The notes under the pieces are model-generated. The model did no database searches. It was not told the DNA's origin and saw nothing but the letters and a program-made list of their open reading frames with translations. From assembly GCA_020161245.1 (NCBI GenBank), contig JAIUOK010000003.1:81033-145032 (forward strand): DNA of 64,000 bases, written 5' to 3'. This DNA is from Actinomycetota bacterium. Its GTDB lineage: Bacteria > Actinomycetota > Actinomycetes > S36-B12 > CAIYMF01. Made by a program: the position numbers and the translations under genes. This document shows positions 47,193 through 56,618 of this stretch, one piece after another. Each line of letters opens with the position of its first letter. Position 1 is the first letter of the stretch.

Positions 47193-48884
47193 TCAGTAGT
47201 TGTCGAGGGTGGGGATGAGGGCGGTGAGGCGGGCGCTGTCGGCGTCGGTCCAGCCCGGCGGCTGCGCGACCGTGGCCCAGAACTCGGCCATGGAGTCGCC
47301 GTAGTTGTGGCCCTGGCCCTGCGGCACGGCCACGCCCATGAACTGGTCGACGGTCACCTGCAGCCAGGTGATGATCGGGTACCAGCGCATGTCGGGGCTG
47401 CGCCCGGGGCCCGGGGGCTCCTTGAGCCAGTCCGGCTCCTGGGCGAGCAGCGCCGGCGACCACCAGACCACGGAGTCGTTGGCGTGCTGCACGTAGAGCA
47501 CCTTGGGGTCGTTCCATGGTCCGGACGGCTTCGCCATGTCGGCGGCGACGCCGGCGAACCGCACGGTCGCGCCGCCTTGGTAGACCGGCTGCCACTGCGG
47601 GCTGCCCGGCTCGCGCGCCGCCGAGATGGCACCCCACGGCTGGCTGAAGTTCGGGGTGCCCACGAAGACGGCGCCGTCGCTCTGCGCGGCGATCGTGGCG
47701 GCGTCGGGGAAGGCCGCCTGGAGCGAGAAGGATCCGAGCGAGAGCCCGCACGCGAAGAGCTTCGGCCGCGAGGCCTCCGGCAGCGAGGACCACTTCCCGT
47801 ACACGGCCGACCAGATCGCGGTGCCGGCCGCCCTCGCGTCGTCGACGTCGACGAGCGTCGAGATCCACGAGGGCAGGTACGAGTACTGGATGCCGACGAT
47901 CGCGGAGTCGCCGTTCCACTCGTACTCGAGCGCGTTGGCAGTCTGCGGCTCGATCCAGCCCGTGCCCGTGGTGCCGCAGACGAACAGCGCAGCGCGGTCG
48001 AACCCGCCCGCACGCTCGAGGTCCTGGACGGCGAGAGCGGCACGGGCCTCGGCGGAGCCCGCGCTGTTCAGGCCCGCGTACACGCGTACCGGCGTCTGCG
48101 CGGGCTCGCCGTTGAACGCCGCGAGCTCGTCCGCCGTGGGCCCGCGCGAGACGAAGTTGCGGCCCTCGAAGCCGAGGGTGTCCCACGCGATGAGCGACTG
48201 CGGCGATCCCGACACTTCCGGCTGCTGAGGCTGCGTGACGCCGTCGGCGGTCTGCTCGAGGCTGCCGGCGTACAGCGCATCGGCGGCTGCGGAGAAGCCG
48301 CGGAACAGGACGTCGGTGACGGCGAGGTAGATGAGCAGGGCGATGATCAGCGCAGCCGCCAGGAAGGCCACCGGGGCCGGCAGCCAGCGGTCGAGCCTGG
48401 ACCCGATCCAGCGGTTGAAGCGGCGGATGCCCTTTCCGACGTAGACCGCGCCGATCGCCGTGGGGATCGCGACGAGGCCGACGACGACCGCCCAGCCGTA
48501 CCCCTCGTCCTCGAAGCCGACGGCGCGGCGGACCCCGTTCTGCCAGTAGGTGCCGAGCAGGAGGTTCGTGACGACCAGCGCGACGCCCCACACCGCCAGG
48601 ATGCGCCAGGCCCAGGTCTTGACCTTGGGTCCCGGCTCGCGCAGCGGCGTGAGGCGGATGAGCCAGCTGATGAGGCAGCCGAGGCCGTACCCGAGCGCGG
48701 CGCCGAGGCCCGCGATGACGCCCTCGAAGATCCACGGCCGTGGCAGCAGGGACGGCGTGAGCGCCCATCCGAACGTCGTGACGGCCATGAACAGGCCGAC
48801 GAAGTTGGGCCGCTTCCACCACGGCCGACGCGCGGCGGGTGCGACGGCCTCGGGCGGCGCCGGGGGCGCGAAGTCCGTGCTCAC
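47193..48884 (-). CDS. membrane-anchored alpha/beta-hydrolase (Abhydrolase_9-type)
   Basis: 563 residues. The N-terminal 225 residues contain about five membrane helices (first: NFVGLFMAVTTFGWALTPSLLPRPWIFEGVIAG). The C-terminal 330 residues are the hydrolase domain with the nucleophile elbow GLSLGS and the catalytic His probably in GHNYGDS near the end, matching the actinobacterial PF10081/PF15420 family. Role unknown; relatives are thought to act on lipids or cell-envelope esters. GTG at 48884 has TAGGCT 7 nt upstream (leaderless). Downstream of the MFS gene on the same strand. Confidence 0.85.
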   Translation of the reverse strand: MSTDFAPPAPPEAVAPAARRPWWKRPNFVGLFMAVTTFGWALTPSLLPRPWIFEGVIAGLGAALGYGLGCLISWLIRLTPLREPGPKVKTWAWRILAVWGVALVVTNLLLGTYWQNGVRRAVGFEDEGYGWAVVVGLVAIPTAIGAVYVGKGIRRFNRWIGSRLDRWLPAPVAFLAAALIIALLIYLAVTDVLFRGFSAAADALYAGSLEQTADGVTQPQQPEVSGSPQSLIAWDTLGFEGRNFVSRGPTADELAAFNGEPAQTPVRVYAGLNSAGSAEARAALAVQDLERAGGFDRAALFVCGTTGTGWIEPQTANALEYEWNGDSAIVGIQYSYLPSWISTLVDVDDARAAGTAIWSAVYGKWSSLPEASRPKLFACGLSLGSFSLQAAFPDAATIAAQSDGAVFVGTPNFSQPWGAISAAREPGSPQWQPVYQGGATVRFAGVAADMAKPSGPWNDPKVLYVQHANDSVVWWSPALLAQEPDWLKEPPGPGRSPDMRWYPIITWLQVTVDQFMGVAVPQGQGHNYGDSMAEFWATVAQPPGWTDADSARLTALIPTLDNY

Positions 48885-48931
48885 GGCCGCGAGCCTAGGG
48901 GGGAGCGTCGAGCGAAGCCGCCCCGACCGGC

Positions 48932-50188
48932 TCAGCGGGCGGGTTCGGGGGACACCGGCGCGTCGGTGACGACGGCGTCGAGGTCGAGCCGCCGACGGCG
49001 GTGCCGCAGGTAGACCAGGACGGCGACGCCGCTGATCACGAACGTGAGCGCGCCCCCGCCGACCAGCCCGATGCGGGGTCCCCACTGCTCCGACGCCCAG
49101 CCGATCACCGGGGCGCCGAGCGGGGTGCCGCCGAAGAACAGCAGCGTGTAGACGCCCATCACACGCCCGCGCACCCAGCCCTCGCTGCGGCTCTGCAGGT
49201 AGGTCTGGGCCGACGTCGTGAACGTCATGGCCGCGAGTCCCGCGAACGGCAGCAGGACCAGCATCGAGACGTAGGTCGGCGCGAGCCCGTTGACGACCTC
49301 CACGACTCCGAACACCAGCGCGGCCACGACGACGAGCTTCAGGGGGATGTGCACGCGCCTCGCGGCGAGCAGCGAGCCCACGAGGGCGCCGAGCGCCAGA
49401 GCCGTGGACATGATGCCGAAGGCCTCGGCGCCCACGCCGAACTGGTTGCGGGCCATGAGCGCCATGGTCATCTGGTAGTTCAGGCCGAACGTGGCGACGA
49501 TGAACGCGAGCGCGAGCACGAGCACGAGGTCGGCGTTGCGGCCGACGTAGCGCAGGCCCTGCGACAGCTTCACCGCGCCGTCCTGCCGCTTCTGCGGGCG
49601 CAGCTCGGCAGCGCGCATCGCCAGCAGCGCCCAGATCGTGACGGCGAAGGACAGCCCGTTGAGGATGAACACCCAGCCGCTGCCGACCACCGCGACGAGC
49701 ACGCCGGCCAGCGCGGGGCCGACGAGGCGGGCCAGGTTGAACGAGGCGCTGTTGAGCGCGATCGCGTTGCCGAGCCGCTCCTTGCCGACGATCTCGTTGA
49801 CGAAAGCCTGACGGGCGGGGTTGTCGAAGGCGGCGGCGACGCCGAGGGCGAAGGCGAGCACGTAGACGATCGCGACGGTGGCGAGGCCGGCGATGGCCAG
49901 CACGCCCAGCACGATCGCGAGAGCGCCCATGGCGATCTGGGTGATGACGAGCAGCTTGCGCCGCGGGATGCGGTCGGCCAGCGTCCCGCCCCACAGCGAG
50001 AAGAGCAGGAACGGCAGGAACTGCAAGGCGGTGGTGATACCCAGCGCGACGGCGGAGGACCCGGACAGGTCGAGGACGAGCCAGTCCTGCGCGACGCGCT
50101 GCATCCAGGTGCCGGCGTTGGACAGGACCTGCCCGCCGAAGTACAGGCGGTAGTTGCGCTCCTCGAGCGCTCGGAACATGGGGGTCAC
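48932..50188 (-). CDS. MFS transporter (EntS/MFS_3-like)
   Basis: 418 residues, 10-12 membrane helices. FRALEERNYRLYFGGQVLSNAGTWMQRVAQDWLVL and the inter-helix motif GGTLADRIPRRK are characteristic of the MFS_3 group that includes the enterobactin exporter. It likely exports a drug or metabolite. GTG at 50188 overlaps the stop of the marR gene (GTGA), with GGAGG 13 nt upstream; ATG at 50179 is the alternative. MarR-MFS coupling implies ligand-induced efflux. Confidence 0.9.
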   Translation of the reverse strand: MTPMFRALEERNYRLYFGGQVLSNAGTWMQRVAQDWLVLDLSGSSAVALGITTALQFLPFLLFSLWGGTLADRIPRRKLLVITQIAMGALAIVLGVLAIAGLATVAIVYVLAFALGVAAAFDNPARQAFVNEIVGKERLGNAIALNSASFNLARLVGPALAGVLVAVVGSGWVFILNGLSFAVTIWALLAMRAAELRPQKRQDGAVKLSQGLRYVGRNADLVLVLALAFIVATFGLNYQMTMALMARNQFGVGAEAFGIMSTALALGALVGSLLAARRVHIPLKLVVVAALVFGVVEVVNGLAPTYVSMLVLLPFAGLAAMTFTTSAQTYLQSRSEGWVRGRVMGVYTLLFFGGTPLGAPVIGWASEQWGPRIGLVGGGALTFVISGVAVLVYLRHRRRRLDLDAVVTDAPVSPEPAR

Positions 50189-50616
50189 GAGTCGGCGAGC
50201 ACCTCCAGGACGGGGAGAGCGGCGGCCAGCGCGGCGCGGTCGTCGTCGGACAGCCCCACCAGCAGGGACGCCAGCCACTCATCGCGGCGTCGTCGGTCCT
50301 CGCGCAGCAGACGCCGCGCCTTGTCGGTGAGGCTCACCAGCTGCTGCCGGCCGTCGTGGGGGTCGGGCACGCGGTCGATGTAGCCGCCCTCGGCGAGGGC
50401 GGCGAGCACCTTGGTCATCGACGGAGGCCGGATCTGCTCGTGCTGGGCCAGGGCTCCGGGCGTCAGGGGCCCGTGGCGGTCGAGCGCCGCGAGCGCGGAC
50501 AGCTGCCCGAGCGGCAGGCCGTGGTCGGCGCGCTGCGAGCGGAGCCTGCGGGCGAGACGCATCGTGGCCAGGCGCAGGTCGTGCGCGAGGTCGGAGGTGA
50601 CGGCTGATCCGGGCAT
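50185..50616 (-). CDS. MarR-family transcriptional regulator
   Basis: 143 residues. Winged HTH with LPLGQLSALAALDRHGPLTPGALAQHEQIRPPSMTKVLAALAEGGYIDRVPDPHDGRQQLVSLTDKA, the canonical MarR recognition helix and wing. It probably represses itself and the MFS exporter that overlaps it. TAGGCT lies exactly 7 nt before the ATG at 50616 and is part of the palindrome GTTAG-C-CTAAC, so the operator covers the -10 of an apparently leaderless message. Confidence 0.93.
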   Translation of the reverse strand: MPGSAVTSDLAHDLRLATMRLARRLRSQRADHGLPLGQLSALAALDRHGPLTPGALAQHEQIRPPSMTKVLAALAEGGYIDRVPDPHDGRQQLVSLTDKARRLLREDRRRRDEWLASLLVGLSDDDRAALAAALPVLEVLADS

Positions 50617-50635
50617 GTTGGTTAGCCTAACTAAC
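50617..50635 (-). promoter_or_regulatory. MarR operator overlapping the marR -10 element
   Basis: GTTAGCCTAAC (50621-50631) is a perfect 5-1-5 palindrome followed by a further TAAC (50632-50635). Read on the reverse strand it contains TAGGCT (50629-50624) 7 nt before the marR ATG. Confidence 0.65.
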
Positions 50636-50728
50636 GACATGCACCTGTGCATTCCCGTTTCCGGTGGGCGGACGGCCGCGCCCGGTCGTGCGGCGTGCCG
50701 ACGGGCCGGAGCGGAACCGGGCGGGGGC

Positions 50729-53152
50729 TCAGAGGTCGGTGTCGGCGAGGATCGCGAGCGCGTCGACGAGCGGCTCGCCCGGCCGCGCCCCCGCGGGCTG
50801 CGGCCGGCCGAACAGGTACCCCTGCACCAGATGGACGCCGGCCTGCGCGAGCAGGCGCGCCTGGCCGCGCGACTCGACGCCCTCCGCCACGGCCACGGCC
50901 CCTACGGCGTCGGCGAGGCTCACGATCGCCGTGAGCAGGCCGACCTCGCCGCTCGTGCCCTGCTCGAGGAACACCCGGTCGATCTTGAGGACGTCGAACT
51001 CGAGGCCGTGCAGGTACGACAGCGACGAGTAGCCCGTGCCGAAGTCGTCGATCGCGATGCGGACGCCGGCACGGCGCAGGGCCTGCAGCTCGGGGACGGC
51101 CTGGCCGCGCAAGGCGACCATGACCTCCTCGGTGATCTCGAGGACCACCGACTCGGCCGGCACCTGGTGCCGCGCCAGCGCAGCGGCGACCTTGTCGGGG
51201 AGATCGCCGTGCCCGAGCTGGCGGGGAGAGACGTTGAGGCTCATCCGGTGCGCGGACGTCGCACGAAGCCAGGCCGCCTGCTGCCCGATCGCACGGTCGA
51301 GCACCCACGCCCCGACCTCAGAGGCGAGCGGCCCGCTGTCGACTGCGGCGAGGAAGTGCCCCGGCAGCAGCAGCGATCCGTCGAGGGCCCGCATGCGCAG
51401 CAGGGCCTCGGACCCGACGGTGCGTCCGGTGCGCAGGTCGACGACGGGCTGGTAGTGCAGCTCGAACAGGTCGCGCTCGAGCGCCTCGGCGATGCGCTCG
51501 GTCGTCACCGCGCGGGCCATGGCGCCGTCGCGGACATCCGGAGTGAACAGGGTCCAGCGGTCGCGGCCGGCCCGCTTCGACTGGTACATCGCGGCGTCGG
51601 CGTCGCGCAGGATCGCATCGGGATCGCCGGGGTGCGGCGGGCTGGTCACGATGCCGGCGCTGATGCTCGGACGCACCGAGGCGATGCCCAGGCTCAGCGG
51701 CTGCGACACGCTCTCCCGCAGGCGGTTCATGAACGACTCCGCCTGCCAGTCCGCCGGCAGATCGGTGAGCACAACGACGTACTCGTCGCCGCCGAGCCGG
51801 GCCACCATGTCGGGGTCGCGCACGAGCTCGGAGAGGCGCTCGCCCACGGCGTCGATCACCTTGTCGCCGTACGCATGCCCATAGGCGTCGTTGACGTCTT
51901 TGAAGTTGTCGATGTCGAGGAACGCGACCGCGGTGCGCCGTCCGCGGTCGCGGTCGGCGGCGAGCAGGCGGCGCAGGTGGTCGCGGAGCAGGTCGCGGTT
52001 GGGCAGGCCTGTGAGCGAGTCGTGCGTCGCGCGGAACGACAGCTCCGCCTCCGCCCGCTTGCGGCCGGTGATGTCGGTGTGGGTGAGCACCGCGCCGTGC
52101 CCCTCCGACAGCGGGACGGCCTGCAGGTGGAACCAGTGGACGACGTCCTCGATCCAGCACTCGTAGTCGAGCGAGAACGAGAAGGCATCGCCGCGCAGCA
52201 CCGCGGTGATGCCCTCGGCCGCGCGCTTCGCGTCGAACGCGTCCTCGCCGACGGCGGTCTCCGCGGAGCGCCGGCAGACCTCGATGTAGTTGATCTGGCG
52301 CCAGTCGGGCTCCGGATCGGCGCTGCCCTGCATCCAGAAGTCCCGCCACGACTTGTTGACGCGCAGGATGCTGCCGTCGCCGGCGATCATCGCCGTCTGG
52401 GCCGGGAGGGAGTCGAGGATCGTCTGCACGACGCGGCGCTGCTCCTCGCGCTCGGCCTCGGCCCGCCGTCGCTGCGTGATGTCCCGCTGCACCGACACCC
52501 AGTGCGTGTACCAGCCGGCGGCATCGGCGAGCGGCACGACGTCGAGCTCGATCCAGAACTCGCTGCCGTCCTTGCGGTAGTTGAGCAGCTCCACCGTGAC
52601 CGGCTGCCATGCCTCGAGCGCCTTGCGGAGCCGGTCGAGCTCGGCGCGGTCGGTGCCCGGGCCCTGCAGCATCCGTGGCGTCCGCCCCAGCAGCTCCTCG
52701 AGGCCGTACCCGCTGTGGTGCACCAGGGCCTCGTTGGCGTACACGATGATCGGTCCCGGGTCGTCCACCGGCTCGGCGATGGTCACGAGCACCGCGTCGC
52801 GCAAGGTCGAGAGGATCTTGTCGAGCAGCGCCATCGACCCGTCGCTCGCCCCGGGCTCGGGCGGGGCGAAGAACAGCGCCAGGCCGTGCTCCGTGGGCAG
52901 GACGACGACGTCGAGCTGCCCGTCCGCGCCCGCTGCTGTCGCCAGGTGCGCGTGCGAGCGCGATGCCCGGTCGCTGACGAGGCGTCCGAGGCCCAGCGCG
53001 TCGGCGAACTCGTCGAGCCGCGAGCCCAGCAGGTCGTCGCGCCCGAGCAGTGCCGCGGCGCGGGGTGTCACGGAGACGGCGCGGCCGAGGTCGTCGACGA
53101 GCACCAGCGCATCGCTCGAGCGCATCAGCTGCTCGGCCACGTCCCACGCCAT
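50729..53152 (-). CDS. PAS-PAS-GGDEF-EAL cyclic-di-GMP signalling protein
   Basis: 807 residues. PAS-like region at 1-60, PAS (about 110-225), PAS (about 250-365), GGDEF (about 372-540) with GGDEY near 454, and EAL (about 560-800) with SEALLRM near 582, DDFGTGYSSL, DVLKIDRVF and QGYLFGRPQPA. Both catalytic signatures look intact, so it could make or degrade c-di-GMP. The second PAS has the LOV-like block GRTPRMLQGPGTD but carries Pro where LOV photoreceptors have the flavin-binding Cys. No membrane helix, so a cytosolic sensor. ATG at 53152 follows AGGAAAGG. Confidence 0.93.
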   Translation of the reverse strand: MAWDVAEQLMRSSDALVLVDDLGRAVSVTPRAAALLGRDDLLGSRLDEFADALGLGRLVSDRASRSHAHLATAAGADGQLDVVVLPTEHGLALFFAPPEPGASDGSMALLDKILSTLRDAVLVTIAEPVDDPGPIIVYANEALVHHSGYGLEELLGRTPRMLQGPGTDRAELDRLRKALEAWQPVTVELLNYRKDGSEFWIELDVVPLADAAGWYTHWVSVQRDITQRRRAEAEREEQRRVVQTILDSLPAQTAMIAGDGSILRVNKSWRDFWMQGSADPEPDWRQINYIEVCRRSAETAVGEDAFDAKRAAEGITAVLRGDAFSFSLDYECWIEDVVHWFHLQAVPLSEGHGAVLTHTDITGRKRAEAELSFRATHDSLTGLPNRDLLRDHLRRLLAADRDRGRRTAVAFLDIDNFKDVNDAYGHAYGDKVIDAVGERLSELVRDPDMVARLGGDEYVVVLTDLPADWQAESFMNRLRESVSQPLSLGIASVRPSISAGIVTSPPHPGDPDAILRDADAAMYQSKRAGRDRWTLFTPDVRDGAMARAVTTERIAEALERDLFELHYQPVVDLRTGRTVGSEALLRMRALDGSLLLPGHFLAAVDSGPLASEVGAWVLDRAIGQQAAWLRATSAHRMSLNVSPRQLGHGDLPDKVAAALARHQVPAESVVLEITEEVMVALRGQAVPELQALRRAGVRIAIDDFGTGYSSLSYLHGLEFDVLKIDRVFLEQGTSGEVGLLTAIVSLADAVGAVAVAEGVESRGQARLLAQAGVHLVQGYLFGRPQPAGARPGEPLVDALAILADTDL

Positions 53153-53252
53153 GCGCGCGCCTTTCCTGCTCCTGCCGTCGGCGTCAGTGTGGGGGAGCGG
53201 GTGGCCGCGATGCGCGGCGAGGGATCGGCTCCGCCGGAACAGGTGACGCTGG

Positions 53253-54245
53253 TCAGGAACGGGCGGAGCCGACGGCGGCGCGGCGCAGCCGGTCGAGCAC
53301 CGCGGCCGCCAGCGGGCCGTCGTCCGGCGCCACGGCGAGGATCGTCGCGAGGCCCGCGCGGTCGGCCGTCCTCAGCGCTGCGTACAGGCCGCGGGCGTAC
53401 GCCGCGGCGTCGCGCGGCTCGTCGAGCCGCACGACGCCCTCGGGCGCCGCCACCGTGGCAGGAGCCAGCAGGCCGACCGGGCCCCGGGCGCCCGACGCCG
53501 CGGCTGCGACGTCGGCGGCGTCGACCAGGAGCACCTGCGCGTGCGGCGCGTAGTGCGCGGCCAGCGTGCCGGGGGCGCGAACTGCGGGGTCTGCAGCGAC
53601 GACGTCGATGCCGGTCACCGCCTCGATCTCCTCGACGCCGACGGCGCCGGGTCGCAGCAACCGCGGACCGTCCCCGGTGGCGTCGACGATCGTCGACTCG
53701 ACGCCGACATCGCTGCTGCCGCCCGCCAGCACGGCGTCGCGCCCCGGCTCGAGGAGGTCGGCGAGCTCGTCGAGCACATGCTCCGCGGTGGTGGGGCTGA
53801 CCCGCCCGAACCGGTTGGCGCTCGGGGCTGCGACACCGCCGCCGACATGGGCGAGGAGGTCGTGCGCGACGGGATGGGAGGGCACCCGCAGACCCACGGT
53901 GCCCTGGCCGCCCGTCACATGGTCGCCCGCGCGCGGACCGCGGGGCAGCACCAGCGTCAGCGGCCCGGGCCAGCAGGCTGCGGCGAGCAGGCGGGCCCAG
54001 GACGGCACGTCGACCGCCCAGCCGTCGTCGATCTGCGCCGCGTCGGCGAGGTGGACGATGAGCGGGTGGTCCGCGGGCCGGCCCTTCACCGCGTAGACCC
54101 GGGCCACTGCCGCCGGCTGCTCGGCGTCGGCGCCGAGGCCGTACACCGTCTCGGTGGGGATGGCCACGAGCCCGCCGGCCCGGATCAGCGCTGCTGCGGC
54201 ATCGACGTCGTCGATCAGCAGCGCTGCGCGGCGGGCGTCGGTCAC
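53253..54245 (-). CDS. threonylcarbamoyl-AMP synthase (Sua5-type)
   Basis: 330 residues: YrdC/TsaC domain (about 10-210) with PTETVYGLGADA, VKGRPADHPLIVHL and GVAAPSANRFGRVSPTTAEHV, and the C-terminal Sua5 domain (about 230-325) linked by the APGTLAAHYAPHAQV hinge. It makes threonylcarbamoyl-AMP for the t6A37 modification of ANN-decoding tRNAs. GTG at 54245 has AAGGATGAC just upstream. The usual prmC/prfA neighbours of actinobacterial sua5 are not here. Confidence 0.93.
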   Translation of the reverse strand: MTDARRAALLIDDVDAAAALIRAGGLVAIPTETVYGLGADAEQPAAVARVYAVKGRPADHPLIVHLADAAQIDDGWAVDVPSWARLLAAACWPGPLTLVLPRGPRAGDHVTGGQGTVGLRVPSHPVAHDLLAHVGGGVAAPSANRFGRVSPTTAEHVLDELADLLEPGRDAVLAGGSSDVGVESTIVDATGDGPRLLRPGAVGVEEIEAVTGIDVVAADPAVRAPGTLAAHYAPHAQVLLVDAADVAAAASGARGPVGLLAPATVAAPEGVVRLDEPRDAAAYARGLYAALRTADRAGLATILAVAPDDGPLAAAVLDRLRRAAVGSARS

Positions 54246-54317
54246 GTCGTCATCCTTGCAGGAACCGAGAGGTAGAGATCCTCAAGACCGGCCGCCCCGA
54301 CGGCCGATCAGGAGTGC

Positions 54318-54428
54318 ATGACCGCACTCCTGCTCGTGGGCATCGGGCTCGCCGCCCTGGTGCTCGGCAAGCACCTCGAGGACCGCAGGGTCCACGTCGA
54401 GGTGGCCCGCCGGAGCAGGCAGCGCTGA
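54318..54428 (+). CDS. 36-residue single-span membrane peptide
   Basis: AGGAG sits 5 nt before the ATG. The peptide has a hydrophobic N-terminal helix (TALLLVGIGLAALVLG) and a charged tail (KHLEDRRVHVEVARRSRQR). It is followed by a perfect 15-bp terminator. The good ribosome-binding site and terminator support a real small gene; function unknown. Confidence 0.5.
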   Translation: MTALLLVGIGLAALVLGKHLEDRRVHVEVARRSRQR

Positions 54429-54460
54429 CTGCGCGCGCCATCCCCCCTCCATGGCGCGAC

Positions 54461-54494
54461 GAAGGGGCGGGACCCTGCCGGGTCCCGCCCCTTC
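54461..54494. terminator. bidirectional terminator, perfect 15-bp stem
   Basis: GAAGGGGCGGGACCC (54461-54475) and exact complement (54480-54494) around TGCC, between the convergent small peptide gene and the acyl-CoA dehydrogenase gene. Confidence 0.85.
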
Positions 54495-54512
54495 CGCGTT
54501 GCGCGCGAGGTG

Positions 54513-56354
54513 TCAGAACGACGCCTCGTCGACCTCCATGAGGTCGTTGTCGGCTGCCTCGGCGATGGAGCGCTCGGCCGACAGCAGCGGGAAGCGCTGC
54601 GCGGCGAAGAAGCGCGCCGCCGCGATCTTGCCCTGGTAGAACGCGCGGTCCTTCTCGCTCACGTCGCCCTTGAGCGCCTCGACCGCGATCGCGGCCTGGC
54701 GCAGCAGCAGCCAGCCGATGACGAGGTCGCCGAGGCTGAGCAGCAGGCGGGTGGTGTGCTGGCCGACCTTGTAGAGCTCGGTGGCGTCCTGCTGCGAGCG
54801 CATCGCGTAGCCGCCGAGGGCGCCGATGATGCCCTGCACGTCCTCGAGCGCCTTGCCCAGCATCTCGCGCTCCTTGGCGAGGGTGCCGTTGCCGGCGTCG
54901 CCCTTGGCGAAGTCCTGGATCTCGCCGCCGACGCGGGTGAGCGCCTGGAACTGGTCGCGCACCATCTTGCGGAAGAACAGGTCGAGGCCCTGGATCGCCG
55001 TGGTGCCCTCGTAGAGGGTGTCGATCTTGGAGTCGCGGATGTACTGCTCGATCGGGTAGTCCTGCAGGAAGCCCGAGCCGCCCAGCGTCTGCAGCGACTG
55101 CGCGAGCTGCTCGTAGGAGCGCTCGGAGCCGACGCCCTTGACGATCGGGAGCAGCAGGTCGTTGACGCGCTCGGCGAGGTCGAGGTCGACCTCCGCCTCG
55201 CCGCCGAGGCGGTTGAGCTCGACCTGGTCCTGCCACCACGCGGTGTAGTGCACCAGCGCGCGCATCCCCTCGGCGTACGCCTTCTGCAGCATGAGGCTGC
55301 GGCGGACGTCGGGGTGGTGCGTGATCGTGACGCGCGGCGCGTCCTTGTCGAAGAACTGCGCCATGTCGCCGCCCTGCACGCGGTTCTTCGCGTACTCGAG
55401 GGCGTTGAGGTAGCCGGTCGACAGCGTGGCGATGGCCTTGGTGCCGACCATCATGCGCGCGTACTCGATGACCTTGAACATCTGCGCGATGCCGTCGTGC
55501 ACGTCGCCGACGAGCCAGCCGACGGCCGGCTCCTTGTCGCCGAAGGTGAGCTCGCAGGTCGTGGAGACCTTGATGCCCATCTTCTTCTCGACGTTGGTGG
55601 TGTAGACGCCGTTGCGCTCGCCGGTGAGCTCGCCGGTCGCGTGGTCGAAGTGCAGCTTGGGCACGACGAACAGCGACAGGCCCTTCGTGCCGCCCTTGGC
55701 TCCCTCGGGGCGGGCGAGCACCAGGTGGACGATGTTCTCGGCCATGTCGTGCTCGGCCGAGGTGATGAAGCGCTTCACGCCGGTGATGTGCCAGCTGCCG
55801 TCGGGCTGCTGCACCGCCTTGGTGCGGCCCGCGCCGACGTCGGAGCCGGCGTCGGGCTCGGTGAGGACCATGGTCGCGCCCCACTGGCGCTCGATCATGA
55901 TCTCGGCGATCCGCTTCTGCTCCTCGGTGCCGAGGTGGTCGAGGATCGCGGCGAAGCCGGGGCCCGACATGAACATGAAGGCCGGCGGGTTCGCGCCGAG
56001 CATGAGCTCGCTTGCGGCCCAGCGCAGCGACGGCGGGGCGCCGGGGCCGCCGAGGTGCGTCGGCAGGTCGAGGCTCCAGAAGCCGGAGTCCATGAGCGCC
56101 TTGTACGAGGCCTTGAACGACTCGGGCATCGTCACGGTGCAGGTGACCGGGTCGTAGACCGGCGGGTTGCGGTCGGCGTCGATGAACGACGCGGCGAGCG
56201 GGCCGGTGGCCAGGCGCTCGACCTCGGCCAGCGTGTGCTTGGCGGTGTCGACGTCCATCTCGGCGAAGGGGCCCGAGCCCAGGCGCGCCTGCGCGCCGAA
56301 GACCTCGAACAGGTTGAACTCGATGTCGCGCAGGTTCGACTTGTAGTGGCTCAT
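54513..56354 (-). CDS. acyl-CoA dehydrogenase, FadE5-like
   Basis: 613 residues, the long ACAD form. N-terminal extension (about 1-75), FAD-binding middle domain ([20 protein letters not shown], then [16 protein letters not shown]) and C-terminal domains with the catalytic Glu in [14 protein letters not shown] near residue 449. It resembles mycobacterial FadE5, a broad-range acyl-CoA dehydrogenase in beta-oxidation. Upstream at 56433-56473 are GTTAC/GTAAC repeats typical of TetR-type fatty-acid repressor sites. ATG at 56354. Monocistronic, ended by the hairpin at 54461-54494. Confidence 0.93.
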   Translation of the reverse strand: MSHYKSNLRDIEFNLFEVFGAQARLGSGPFAEMDVDTAKHTLAEVERLATGPLAASFIDADRNPPVYDPVTCTVTMPESFKASYKALMDSGFWSLDLPTHLGGPGAPPSLRWAASELMLGANPPAFMFMSGPGFAAILDHLGTEEQKRIAEIMIERQWGATMVLTEPDAGSDVGAGRTKAVQQPDGSWHITGVKRFITSAEHDMAENIVHLVLARPEGAKGGTKGLSLFVVPKLHFDHATGELTGERNGVYTTNVEKKMGIKVSTTCELTFGDKEPAVGWLVGDVHDGIAQMFKVIEYARMMVGTKAIATLSTGYLNALEYAKNRVQGGDMAQFFDKDAPRVTITHHPDVRRSLMLQKAYAEGMRALVHYTAWWQDQVELNRLGGEAEVDLDLAERVNDLLLPIVKGVGSERSYEQLAQSLQTLGGSGFLQDYPIEQYIRDSKIDTLYEGTTAIQGLDLFFRKMVRDQFQALTRVGGEIQDFAKGDAGNGTLAKEREMLGKALEDVQGIIGALGGYAMRSQQDATELYKVGQHTTRLLLSLGDLVIGWLLLRQAAIAVEALKGDVSEKDRAFYQGKIAAARFFAAQRFPLLSAERSIAEAADNDLMEVDEASF

Positions 56355-56432
56355 GGCCCCGTCTCCATCGGTGCGTGCGTGCAGCTGGTGAGTGCAGGTG
56401 GTGCTGGTGCCGAGCCACGACGTCGGCCGGCG

Positions 56433-56473
56433 GTTACCCGTCAGTAACCCCGATGATGCTACCCACGGGTAAC
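56433..56473 (-). promoter_or_regulatory. operator-like repeats upstream of the acyl-CoA dehydrogenase gene
   Basis: GTTAC-N6-GTAAC (56433-56448) is one palindrome; GTTACCCG (56433-56440) and CGGGTAAC (56466-56473) form a second, wider one. Such motifs suggest a TetR-family regulator of fatty-acid degradation (inference). Confidence 0.5.
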
Positions 56474-56618
56474 TCTGGCAACCCCCCAGGCGGTCCCAGT
56501 CCTGTCTCGACGCCGTCCTCGCAGGTCAGCGGCCTGGTCGGGGATGCCTCGGACCGGCGTCGGCGTGCGGAGAGGGCGGCCGGACGACGACGTCGCCGGC
56601 CGCTCGCGGCCTACCGGG

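Noticed and set aside
50411..53800. A 1129-codon forward open frame opposite the GGDEF-EAL gene
   Set aside because: Shadow of the reverse-strand gene, low-complexity Arg/Val/Gly composition and no motifs; the reverse frame has PAS, GGDEF and EAL signatures.
54510..56447. A 645-codon forward open frame opposite the acyl-CoA dehydrogenase gene
   Set aside because: Composition is typical of an antisense frame; the reverse frame contains all ACAD motifs.
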